The notes under the pieces were generated by a model. It was not told where the DNA came from and did no database searches. It worked only from the letters and a program-made list of their open reading frames with translations. This document shows, piece after piece, positions 6,185 through 14,335 of a DNA stretch of 17,841 nucleotides. Source of the DNA: GAS188 sp035949255. GTDB lineage: Bacteria; Pseudomonadota; Alphaproteobacteria; Rhizobiales; Beijerinckiaceae. Every line of letters starts with the position of its first letter. The stretch's first letter is position 1. The position numbers and the translations under genes are program-made. Location of the stretch: NCBI GenBank assembly GCA_035949255.1, contig DASZIL010000073.1, forward strand, positions 1 to 17,841, given 5' to 3'.

Positions 6185-8614
6185 TCAATAAAGCCCGCCC
6201 GTGCCCGCGCCCACGGCCCTGTCGGCTTCAGGCGATACGCCGGCCGACTTCGTGCCGACCCCGCCGCCAGCAAAGAAGTCGGGAGGTGCCTGGCCCGGCT
6301 TGAACGCCTCCATCAGCGTGCCGGCGTCGCTCGCATTGGCGCGCAACCCCGTCGCCACGCTGACGCGGATGAGCTTGATGCCTTCGGGCACACGGAAGGG
6401 CGTGTCCGGCTTGTCCTTCAGAGCCATTCCCATGAAGTCGCGAAAGATCGGGGCTGCATAGGTCGCGGCCTGGGCGTTCTCGCCGTCGCCCAGCGAACGC
6501 GGCTGATCGAAGCCTATATACACGCCCATCGCCAGATTGGCCGTGAACCCCACGAACCAAAGATCCTTCGCTTCGTTCGTGGTGCCCGTCTTGCCCGCGA
6601 TGTAGGTACGCCCGAGCGCCTTGATCGAGACGCCCGTGCCGCGCTGAATGACGCCCTGCATCATCGATGTGATCTGATAGGCGGTCATGGGATCGATGAC
6701 CTGCTCGCGCTTGTCGATGAGCTTGGGCTCCGCCTGGTCGTGCCAATCATCGGCATCGCAAGCCGAGCAGATGCGCTCGTCATGCTTGAAGATCGTGTGG
6801 CCCCAGCGGTCCTGGATGCGGTCGATCAAGGTCGGCTTGATGCGTCGGCCGCCATTGGCGAGCATCGAATAGGCGGTCGTCAGCCGCAGTACCGTGGTTT
6901 CCCCCGCGCCGAGCGCCATCGGCAGGTAGGCCTTGAGATCATCATAGATGCCGAATTTCTTGGCGTATTCCACGATGAGCGGCATGCCGATGTCCTTGGC
7001 GAGCCGCACCGTCATCAAGTTCTTCGAATGCTCGAGGCCATAGCGCATCGGCTTCGGGCCGGCGAAGGTCGGCTCGAAATTCTCAGGGCGCCAAGGCGGC
7101 AGGCCTGGTCCCTGATCGATTTCGATCGGGCCATCGACGATCACGGTCGAAGGCGTGTAGCCATTGTCGAGGGCCGTGGCGTAGACGAAAGGCTTGAAGG
7201 CGGAGCCCGGCTGGCGCAACGCCTGGGTGGCTCGGTTGAACTCGCTTTGGCTGAAGGAGAACCCACCCACCATCGCGAAGACGCGACCGGTCCAAGGGTC
7301 CATCACCACAAGCCCGCCGGAGATCTCAGGGATTTGCCGCAAGCGGTATTGGCCGGGCTTGCCGTCGATCGGCTCGACATAGACGACATCGCCGTCCGAG
7401 AGGACCTCGCGCAGCTTGCCCTTGCGCGACCATCTCACATTGTCGCTCGTGATCGTGCCAGTCTCCCGTTCGGCGGATACGGCGCCGCTCGCGAGCTTGC
7501 CCGGCTGCAGGCCGATTTTGGCGGAAAGATCATTGGCGTCGAGCACGACGGCGAGCTGCCACGGCTTCACATCGGTGAGCACCGGAACCTGCGCGAGCGC
7601 GTCTCCCCAATCGCGTCCGAGGTCGATCTTCTGGATCACCCCGTGCCAGCCATGCGATTCGTCATAGCGCACGAGCCCATCGACGAGCGCCTTGCGCGCG
7701 ATGAGCTGCATCGCCGGATCGAGCGTCGTGCGCACCGAAAGCCCGCCTTCGTAGAGCTGCGTCGAGCCATAGCGGTCGGCAAGCTCGCGACGCACCTCCT
7801 CGGTGAAGAAGCCCGCGGCGACGTTGTTAGGCGAGACGTTGCGCAAGTTGAGATGAATGTCCTCGGCCTTCGCCTTCTCGACATCCGCCTTCGAGGCAAA
7901 GCCGTTCTCCGCCATGCGATCGAGCACCCAATTGCGGCGGTCGATCGCCGCGTCGTGCCTCTCGAACGGATTGTAATTGCTGGGCGCCTTCGGCAGGGCC
8001 GCGAGATAAGCCGCTTCCCCAAGCGTCAGCTCATGCACGGATTTGCCGTAATAATTGAGCGCGGCCGCGGCGATGCCGTAATTGCCGAAGCCGAGATAGA
8101 TCTGGTTGAGATAGAGCTCGAGAATCTTCTCTTTCGTATAAGTCGCCTCGATACGCAGCGCGAGCAGCATCTCCTTGAATTTGCGGTCATAAGTCTGCTC
8201 CGAGGAGAGCAGGAAATTCTTCGCCACCTGCTGCGTGATCGTGGAGGCGCCCTGCTGGCGACGCCCCTGCCGGGTGAAGTTCGCGATGATGGCGCGCGTG
8301 ATGCCCTCGGGATCGACGCCGTTATGGCTGAAGAAATTCTTGTCCTCCGCCGAGATGAAGGCATCGATCACGAGCTTCGGCACGTCCTGGACAGGCAGAT
8401 AGAGGCGCCGCTCCTTCGCATATTCGCCGATCAGGCTGCCGTCGGCCGCGTGCACGCGCGTCATCACCGGCGGCTCGTAATCGCGAAGCTGCGTGTAATC
8501 GGGAAGATCCTGGGAGTAATGCCAGATCAGGAAGGCGGCGGCCCCCGCTCCGACGACGAAGACGACCGTCGCGGCGGCGAAGAGAAATCCGAAGAATCTG
8601 ATCAATGATCGCAT
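6185..8614 (-). CDS. mrcA: Penicillin-binding protein 1A (bifunctional peptidoglycan synthase)
   Basis: An 809-residue class A PBP that polymerises and cross-links peptidoglycan at the periplasmic face. There is one N-terminal membrane anchor (about residues 5-30). The glycosyltransferase domain shows EDKNFFSHNGVD (catalytic Glu90), RRQQGASTITQQVAKN (117-133), and RKFKEMLLALRIE through KILELYLNQIYLG. The transpeptidase domain has the serine motif SAFK (Ser471), SKN at 530-532 and KTGTTNEAKD (KTGT 675-678). An OB-like insert of about 100 residues lies between the domains, as in PBP1A. The tail is Gly/Ala-rich. ATG at 8614 immediately precedes the anchor; its Shine-Dalgarno is weak. It lies downstream of amiC and upstream of prfB on the same strand, a conserved cluster. 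Confidence 0.96.
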   Translation of the reverse strand: MRSLIRFFGFLFAAATVVFVVGAGAAAFLIWHYSQDLPDYTQLRDYEPPVMTRVHAADGSLIGEYAKERRLYLPVQDVPKLVIDAFISAEDKNFFSHNGVDPEGITRAIIANFTRQGRRQQGASTITQQVAKNFLLSSEQTYDRKFKEMLLALRIEATYTKEKILELYLNQIYLGFGNYGIAAAALNYYGKSVHELTLGEAAYLAALPKAPSNYNPFERHDAAIDRRNWVLDRMAENGFASKADVEKAKAEDIHLNLRNVSPNNVAAGFFTEEVRRELADRYGSTQLYEGGLSVRTTLDPAMQLIARKALVDGLVRYDESHGWHGVIQKIDLGRDWGDALAQVPVLTDVKPWQLAVVLDANDLSAKIGLQPGKLASGAVSAERETGTITSDNVRWSRKGKLREVLSDGDVVYVEPIDGKPGQYRLRQIPEISGGLVVMDPWTGRVFAMVGGFSFSQSEFNRATQALRQPGSAFKPFVYATALDNGYTPSTVIVDGPIEIDQGPGLPPWRPENFEPTFAGPKPMRYGLEHSKNLMTVRLAKDIGMPLIVEYAKKFGIYDDLKAYLPMALGAGETTVLRLTTAYSMLANGGRRIKPTLIDRIQDRWGHTIFKHDERICSACDADDWHDQAEPKLIDKREQVIDPMTAYQITSMMQGVIQRGTGVSIKALGRTYIAGKTGTTNEAKDLWFVGFTANLAMGVYIGFDQPRSLGDGENAQAATYAAPIFRDFMGMALKDKPDTPFRVPEGIKLIRVSVATGLRANASDAGTLMEAFKPGQAPPDFFAGGGVGTKSAGVSPEADRAVGAGTGGLY

Positions 8615-8873
8615 GCGTTGAACGTTCAGCCACTCATCTGGCGCGCGATTTTCGACCCCGCCGCGTCCATTCGGGAAAAGCTTGTCCGTGCCGCAAGAAC
8701 TTCCTGATGCCGCCGGGGCTTGCCGAGCACGCTCTCAGCCGCCCCGACCTCATAACCGAGGGACGGTGAAAAATCCGTGGCCCTTCTGCAACAGTCTCGT
8801 GTGCGGGTGGGGCTTTTGTGAGGCGGGCGGCGAGCATCGCGATCGGGATCGTTTGGCCTCGAGCCGAGCCGGT
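8615..8873. other. amiC-mrcA spacer
   Basis: A 259-base gap in which no gene is supported. An inverted pair around CGATCGGGATCG near 8839-8850 is the only local symmetry I noticed and is too weak to call a terminator. An mrcA promoter may lie here, since the gap is long for an operon, but no clear -35/-10 was found. Confidence 0.4.
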
Positions 8874-10226
8874 TCAGTTCGCCTGCGCGGCGGCGCCCGG
8901 CCGGTCGGGCAAGCGCACTTCGATCGCGCTGGCGATGGCGCGTGCGGCTTCCTCCCGCCATTGCGGGGAGGAAAATGAAGCCCGATCGGCATCGCTCGAG
9001 AGATAGCCGAGCTCCACGAGCGCGGAGGGCACATCGGGCGCGCGCAAGACCAGGAAGGCCGCGGAACGCAGCGGGTTCTTGTTCAGCCGCACATGGGGCT
9101 CGAGCGCTTGCACGAGCTTTTGCGCGAAGGCGACGGAAAGGATCTTCGTTTCCCTTCGCATCAGGTCATCGAGGATCGACACCACCTCTTCATCGTTTTC
9201 GCCCGAATCGAGACCTGCCTGCTGATCGACGCGGTTCTCCTTCTCGGCGACGCGCGCGGCCTCGGCATCGCTTGCATGATCGGCCAAGGTATAGACCGTC
9301 GCGCCCTGCACATTGGCGGGGCCGGTGAGCGTGTCGGCGTGAATCGACACGAAAAGCGCGGCGTTCTGGTCACGCGCGAAACGCACCCTGTCGGGCAGCG
9401 AGACGAAAGTATCGGTGCTGCGCGTGAGCGCCACGCGAACGTGACCGCGACGCTCGAGCTCGGCCGCAAGGGTCGTTGCAAATTCGAGCGTGATCGTCTT
9501 CTCGACTTCGCCATTGCCGCCCATCGCGCCCGGATCGAATCCGCCGTGGCCCGGGTCGATGACCACGAGCGGGCGCGTATCCTTCGGCGGCGATGCGGTT
9601 GGTGACGACGCAGCCGCATTATTCGCCGCCCCAGCCACCGCCGTCGATGCCCGCGAAATGCCGGCAAGCTCGTGGAAGGCCTCGCGATCGAGCCGCTCGA
9701 GCTCGATGGTCACTGTCGTCCCCAAGTCCTTGAGAAGCGGCGTGTTCACCACGGAGGCGACATGCGCCGGCCCCGCGAGATCGATGACCATGCGCGAGCG
9801 CCCGAAGCCAAAAAGGCCGAAGCGGAAGGATTTGATGAGTCCCGTTCCGTTTTCTCCCGTATGGGCGGGCAGTTGAAAATTCACCTCCGGCAGATCGAGC
9901 ACCAGACGGTCCGGCTTCTCGAGCGCGAAGGGCGTGGCGCTGAGCGGCTGGGACGAGATGAGGATGAGCCGCGTCCCGGAAGCGGTCTGCTCGAGCTTCG
10001 CCCCGACAACGACCGGGCGGGCCGGCACCCCTGTCGGTTCGGCCGCGGCCGCGGGAAGCGCCATGAATGCGGACACCACGCCGATGGCCAGCAAGAAGAT
10101 GAGCGCCAGAAAGGCTTGGGCCGCCAGAAAGCCTTGCGTCGAGAGCTTCCCGGCTTTGCGAAGCAAGATTGCGAGGGACGATACCAAAATGGCTCCCTTC
10201 ATCAGCGAGGGCCTCGAAGCGGCCAT
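8874..10226 (-). CDS. amiC: N-acetylmuramoyl-L-alanine amidase, AMIN plus Amidase_3 domains
   Basis: A periplasmic zinc amidase that cuts the bond between muramic acid and the stem peptide, used for daughter-cell separation. Up to 450 residues. A hydrophobic export segment (about 33-62) ends in PAAAAEP, a plausible signal-peptidase site. The AMIN septal-targeting domain spans about 70-178 (RLVLDLPEVNFQLP, RMVIDLAGPAHV). A linker rich in Ala/Ser/Pro follows, then Amidase_3 from about 218: zinc ligands His227 (IDPGHGGFDPG), Glu242 (EVEKTITL) and His296 (FVSIHAD), and catalytic Glu405 (ALVELGYLSS). The start is uncertain. ATG 10226 has GGAAGG too close, while ATG 10202 (MKGAILVSS) has GAGG at a better distance. 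The gene is divergent from rne and precedes mrcA. Confidence 0.93.
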   Translation of the reverse strand: MAASRPSLMKGAILVSSLAILLRKAGKLSTQGFLAAQAFLALIFLLAIGVVSAFMALPAAAAEPTGVPARPVVVGAKLEQTASGTRLILISSQPLSATPFALEKPDRLVLDLPEVNFQLPAHTGENGTGLIKSFRFGLFGFGRSRMVIDLAGPAHVASVVNTPLLKDLGTTVTIELERLDREAFHELAGISRASTAVAGAANNAAASSPTASPPKDTRPLVVIDPGHGGFDPGAMGGNGEVEKTITLEFATTLAAELERRGHVRVALTRSTDTFVSLPDRVRFARDQNAALFVSIHADTLTGPANVQGATVYTLADHASDAEAARVAEKENRVDQQAGLDSGENDEEVVSILDDLMRRETKILSVAFAQKLVQALEPHVRLNKNPLRSAAFLVLRAPDVPSALVELGYLSSDADRASFSSPQWREEAARAIASAIEVRLPDRPGAAAQAN

Positions 10227-10876
10227 CCTTCCGCCTGCGATGTGGCCCGATCAAGCCCTAGAGGATTAACTAGTGCTTCTTCAACAAGGAATAACGTTCC
10301 AATCTCGTTAATTACGCGTTTCCCTCATCTTTGTGGCCTCGACGCCACATCTGGCGAAGCTTGCCAAAAGCCCCTACCTAAGTTTAAGCAGGAACGGACT
10401 GTCGATTCTCCGACGTCGCCGGGTTCGAGCGAATCCGTGGGCGGGAGGTGGTCGCGGCCCGATGGCGTGAAGTGGCCGCCTTCGGCGAAATGTCGATTTT
10501 TTCCGCATCGCCAGACCGCTGGGACGCCGGACGACAGCTCAGCCGCCCTCCTGGGGCGACATTGGATGATTTGGCCGCCCCTGATCGGCGCGGCTTGGGA
10601 CAATGACATGATGTCGGCGTTGCGTGACAGATTGGGAGAGGGGATCGTTTCGGCGATCCCGTCTTCGTTCGCCACGCGTCGGGCGCCGATCGTATCCGGA
10701 CCCGCCCCGATCCTGCCTCGAGCTCTTCCGAGATCGGGGGAAGGCCGGGCGGCCTTATCCTTCCATCGCTTGACTGCCTTGCAGCTCGCAGCGTGGCGCG
10801 ATCGGCGCGCCTCTTTGCCGCGAGCGGGACAACATCGCGCCGGAAACATCCGGCGCTCACGAGAAAGATGCACTCA
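10227..10876. promoter_or_regulatory. Divergent amiC/rne promoter and rne leader region
   Basis: A stretch of 650 bases with no supported gene. The AT-richest part (10265-10335, with GAGGATTAACTAGTGCTT and CTCGTTAATTACGCG) is the likeliest place for the promoters, but no consensus pair can be named. The rest would be a long rne 5' leader. A perfect small hairpin AAGGCC/GGCCTT with a GGGC loop lies at 10741-10756. Long leaders are used by RNase E for feedback cleavage of its own mRNA in enterobacteria; applying that here is inference. Confidence 0.45.
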
Positions 10877-13762
10877 ATGGCCAACAAGATGCTCATCGAT
10901 GCCGCCCATCCCGAGGAGACGCGTGTCGTCGTCGTTCGCGGGCAGCGCGTCGAAGAATTCGATTTTGAATCCGCCCAGCGCAAACCCTTGCGGGGAAACA
11001 TTTATCTTGCGAAGGTGATGCGGGTCGAGCCGTCGCTTCAGGCGGCCTTCGTCGATTACGGCGGCAACCGGCACGGTTTCCTGGCGTTCAGCGAAATCCA
11101 TCCCGATTACTATCAAATCCCCGTCGCCGATCGCGAGGCGCTGATCGCCGAGGAGGCAAGGTCGGCACGCGAATCGGACGATGACGAGCCGGGCCCGAGG
11201 CGCAACAGAGGCCGCCGCGGGGCCGCCTCGGCCGCCCGCCACGATGGCGTGGATTCTGTCTCGACTTCCCAAATCTCGGCGTCCGAGGAGAGCTCGACCG
11301 AGACGCCCGTTGCCGAAGAGCTTGAGGCCGAGGGACGGGCCCCGGCCTTTGAAGCGGCCCCCGCCGAGGAGGCCTCGGGCGAGGTGGCGCCGCGAAGCGA
11401 CGCGACCGTCGAAGCCGAAACGGCCCCGCCGGAACGCGAGGACCCCGTCGAAGGCGCGCCCTTCGCGGCGAGCGACGAGGTCGCGCCAGCCCGGCAAGCG
11501 GAGGCTGATGAGGGGGCGCAGGCTGCGGTGGCTTCAGATGAAGCCGCGTCCGCCATCACCAGCGTCCCGGATGCCGGCGCGGGCGATCGTGAGGCTTTTG
11601 GGAACGACCCGGCCGAATCCGCCGAATCCTCGGAGCCTGCCGCAGAGCCCGTGATCGAGCAGCTCGGCGCCGGAGACGGGCTCGAGGAAGTGCCCGAGCG
11701 GCGCCGTCCGGTGAGGCGCAACTACAAGATCCAGGAGGTGATCAAGCGCCGTCAGATCCTCCTCGTCCAGGTGGTCAAGGAGGAGCGTGGCAACAAGGGC
11801 GCGGCGCTCACGACCTATCTGTCGCTTGCCGGACGCTACTCCGTGCTGATGCCGAACACGGCGCGCGGCGGAGGCATCTCGCGCAAGATCACCAATGCGC
11901 CCGATCGCAAGCGGCTGAAATCGGTGGCGCAAGAGCTCGACGTGCCGAATGGGATGGGCGTCATCGTGCGCACCGCGGGTGCGGCCCGCACCAAGGTCGA
12001 GATCAAACGCGATTTCGAATATCTCCTGCGGCTATGGGAGAATGTCCGCGAGCTCACGCTGAAATCTTCGGCTCCGGCGCTCGTTCATGAGGAAGGCTCC
12101 CTCATCAAGCGCGCCATCCGCGATCTCTACAACAAGGATATCGACGAGATCCTCGTGGCCGGCGACGATGGCTACAAGGAAGCCAAGGACTTCATGCGCA
12201 TGCTCGCGCCGAGCCATGCCAAGGCGGTCAAACTCGACAAGGAGACGGAGCCGGTGTTCGCGCGCTTCGGGGTCGAGCGGCAGCTCGATGCCATGTTCTC
12301 GAACATCGTGACGCTGCGTTCGGGCGGCTACATCGTCATCAACCAGACCGAGGCGCTCGTCGCGATCGACGTGAACTCGGGCCGCGCGACGCGCGAGCAC
12401 AATATCGAGGACACCGCGCTCAAGACCAACCTCGAGGCGGCCGAGGAAGTGGCCCGCCAGTTGCGCCTGCGCGATCTTGCGGGGCTGATCGTGATCGACT
12501 TCATCGACATGGACGAGAAGCGCAACAATCGTTCGGTCGAGAAGCGTCTCAAGGATTGCCTGAAGAACGACCGCGCTCGCATCCAGATCGGAAGCATCTC
12601 CCCCTTCGGCCTTCTCGAAATGTCGCGCCAGCGCATTCGTTCGGGCGTGGTCGAAGGCTCTTCGACCCTCTGCCCGCATTGCGCCGGCGCGGGCCGCATC
12701 CGCTCGACGCCATCGGTGGCGCTTCATGTGCTGCGCCATGTCGAGGACGCTCTCGTGAAGAACGCTTCGCGCAATCTCGCGGTCAAGACGCGCACCGACA
12801 TTGCTCTTTACATCCTCAATCAGAAGCGCCGCCATTTGCGCCAGATCGAGGACCGTTTCGGCATCTCGGTAAACTTCGTGGCCGACGACAAGCACAATGG
12901 CGTCGATTTCTTTGCGATCGAATGGGGAGAGCCCGTATTGCCGCTGGTGGAGGGATCAAGCTTCGAGGCGCAGCCTCGCCAGCTCGCAGCCCCGCGGGTC
13001 GATGCGGAGGAGGATGCCGACGAAACCGCCGACGCCGATACCGCCGTTCGCGATGCGGGCGAGGAACGTTCGTCCGCGGATGGCGAAGGCTCCCAGCGTC
13101 GCCGTCGCCGTCGTCGCCGCCGCCGTGGCGGGGCCGAGCGCGAGGCGGAGGGCGGGCAGCCCCACGCGGCGAGTGCGCCTTCCCATCGCATGCACGTCCC
13201 CGACGAGGGGGAGAGCGATCACGAGGCCTCGGACGTGACGGAGGCCGAGGCCGGTATAGTCCGGCCGGCGAACGACGCTGAGCCACCGCGCAAGCGTCGT
13301 CGCGGTCGCCGCGGCGGCCGGGCTCGTCGCGAGGACGGCGATTTTGATGCCTCGCCGGAGGCTCGAGTGCCAAGCTCGAGCGCGCTGAGCGAACGCCACG
13401 CGCCCGCCTTCTCCTCGCCAGAGGAGAGAGAGGCTGACGGTGGCCCGCAGGTGGCGCAGGGGTTCGGGCGCGAGGAGACGACGCAAGCTACCGCTCTCGA
13501 GCCGCCGCACGCGGGCGGAGAATCCTCGAACGGCACCGAAACCGAACCGCGAGACAGAGCGCCGCAAGACGAAGAGGCGGCGCCCGCATCCACCGGCGAA
13601 AGGCCGACGGCAAGCGCGGACGAGGCCGGCCAGGCTCAAGCTGCCGCTCCCCCGGCCGAGAAACCGGCCGAGCCCGTCTTGACCTCCACCTATGATCCGG
13701 CGCGAGCGAAGCGTGCCGGCTGGTGGGCGAAGGCACGCTCTGCCGTGAGCGCCAAGGAATAG
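10877..13762 (+). CDS. rne: Ribonuclease E
   Basis: The main single-strand endoribonuclease of mRNA decay and RNA processing and the degradosome scaffold; 961 residues. ATG at 10877 starts MANKMLIDAAHPEETRVVV, the conserved alphaproteobacterial N-terminus, with GAGAAAG upstream; earlier in-frame starts have no homology. The S1 domain is split: its first part (RGNIYLAKVMRVEPSLQAAF, residues 39-58) is separated from its second (RNYKIQEVIKRRQILLVQV, 281-299) by an acidic, disordered insert at about 95-275. The catalytic core has Mg ligands Asp498 (VAIDVNSGRATR) and Asp541/Asp544 (VIDFIDMDEKRNN), then the zinc-link CPHCAGAGR (Cys599, Cys602). The C-terminal half is disordered, with Arg-rich RNA-binding runs at 741-750 and another near 810. 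It ends in the short conserved RAGWWAKA. Confidence 0.97.
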   Translation: MANKMLIDAAHPEETRVVVVRGQRVEEFDFESAQRKPLRGNIYLAKVMRVEPSLQAAFVDYGGNRHGFLAFSEIHPDYYQIPVADREALIAEEARSARESDDDEPGPRRNRGRRGAASAARHDGVDSVSTSQISASEESSTETPVAEELEAEGRAPAFEAAPAEEASGEVAPRSDATVEAETAPPEREDPVEGAPFAASDEVAPARQAEADEGAQAAVASDEAASAITSVPDAGAGDREAFGNDPAESAESSEPAAEPVIEQLGAGDGLEEVPERRRPVRRNYKIQEVIKRRQILLVQVVKEERGNKGAALTTYLSLAGRYSVLMPNTARGGGISRKITNAPDRKRLKSVAQELDVPNGMGVIVRTAGAARTKVEIKRDFEYLLRLWENVRELTLKSSAPALVHEEGSLIKRAIRDLYNKDIDEILVAGDDGYKEAKDFMRMLAPSHAKAVKLDKETEPVFARFGVERQLDAMFSNIVTLRSGGYIVINQTEALVAIDVNSGRATREHNIEDTALKTNLEAAEEVARQLRLRDLAGLIVIDFIDMDEKRNNRSVEKRLKDCLKNDRARIQIGSISPFGLLEMSRQRIRSGVVEGSSTLCPHCAGAGRIRSTPSVALHVLRHVEDALVKNASRNLAVKTRTDIALYILNQKRRHLRQIEDRFGISVNFVADDKHNGVDFFAIEWGEPVLPLVEGSSFEAQPRQLAAPRVDAEEDADETADADTAVRDAGEERSSADGEGSQRRRRRRRRRRGGAEREAEGGQPHAASAPSHRMHVPDEGESDHEASDVTEAEAGIVRPANDAEPPRKRRRGRRGGRARREDGDFDASPEARVPSSSALSERHAPAFSSPEEREADGGPQVAQGFGREETTQATALEPPHAGGESSNGTETEPRDRAPQDEEAAPASTGERPTASADEAGQAQAAAPPAEKPAEPVLTSTYDPARAKRAGWWAKARSAVSAKE

Positions 13763-13780
13763 GGCAAGTCACAAAACTCG

Positions 13781-13813
13781 GGTGGCGGCGTCTGTGAAGG
13801 CGCCGCCGCCTTT
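13781..13813 (+). terminator. Intrinsic terminator of rne
   Basis: GGTGGCGGCG (13781-13790) pairs with CGCCGCCGCC (13801-13810) over 10 base pairs, including one G-T pair, around a 10-base loop. TTT follows. It lies 18 bases after the rne stop. The T-tract is short, but the stem is very stable. Confidence 0.75.
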
Positions 13814-13922
13814 CGAGCGCCGCGGTTCATGTTGCGCGAGCCGGCCGTGACGTTTCCCTTTTCCACCTCGACCTTGAAGCTTCGCGGAGCCTCCCCTCGC
13901 TCGTGAATATCAAGCATGGTCG

Positions 13923-14260
13923 CATGAGCTCGAGATGGGCGCAAAACGGGACCGTGTCGAAGAGCGGCGCCGTCGGGCGGTTTTCCTCGAGGCGCTCCCG
14001 GTACGCGGAAAGGAACGCAGACTCGCGCGCGAGCTTGAGCGCCGGCGCCTCGTACTCCTCGAGGCTTTGCGTCACGAGCTCAGGCAAACCGACGCATTGA
14101 CGAGGCTCGCCGCGACACGTCCGGCAAAGGTTTTCCCGAGACAGGTGAGCACCGGCAAGTCCGTCCAGAGCGCGTCGCTCGTGAGCCGGGATGGAGGCTT
14201 CAATCGAGTGCTCTATCGTCGCCACCGCGCGAACCTCCGGCGCGGCAAAATGCGCCGGGC
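13923..14260 (-). pseudogene. Decayed 3' fragment of a SPINDLY-type O-GlcNAc transferase gene (GT41)
   Basis: Read on the minus strand, 14176-14094 gives DALWTDLPVLTCLGKTFAGR VAASLVNA split over one frame. After loss of one base in the Ala codon near 14093, the next frame continues VGLPELVTQSLEEYEAPALK LARESAFLSAYRERLEENRP TAPLFDTVPFCAHLE. This is the C-terminal end of the SPINDLY/O-linked GlcNAc transferase domain, which binds UDP-GlcNAc. Upstream, toward 14260, only traces remain (an ALD followed by a stop), and the expected N-A-H-T-T segment before DALW is short of bases. The catalytic part and any TPR repeats are absent. Intact relatives glycosylate proteins or surface structures. The relic lies next to the repetitive surface protein gene, whose stop is 75 bases away, which may reflect former partnership. 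Confidence 0.65.
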
Positions 14261-14335
14261 CAAATATCTGCGTCGCGCCGAATATCACGTCTCTCGGGTC
14301 ATGCGGCCGACATCGCCTCGCAAGCTTCCATCATG

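Noticed and set aside
6116..8608. An 830-codon open frame on the plus strand across mrcA
   Set aside because: It is exactly antisense to a protein with all PBP1A catalytic motifs. Long antisense frames are common in GC-rich genes because the codons that would give stops are rare. It is Arg/His-rich with no recognisable domain.
10793..10876. A longer rne start, 28 codons upstream
   Set aside because: The extra residues do not resemble any RNase E, while MANKMLIDA at 10877 matches the conserved beginning and has a purine-rich site upstream.
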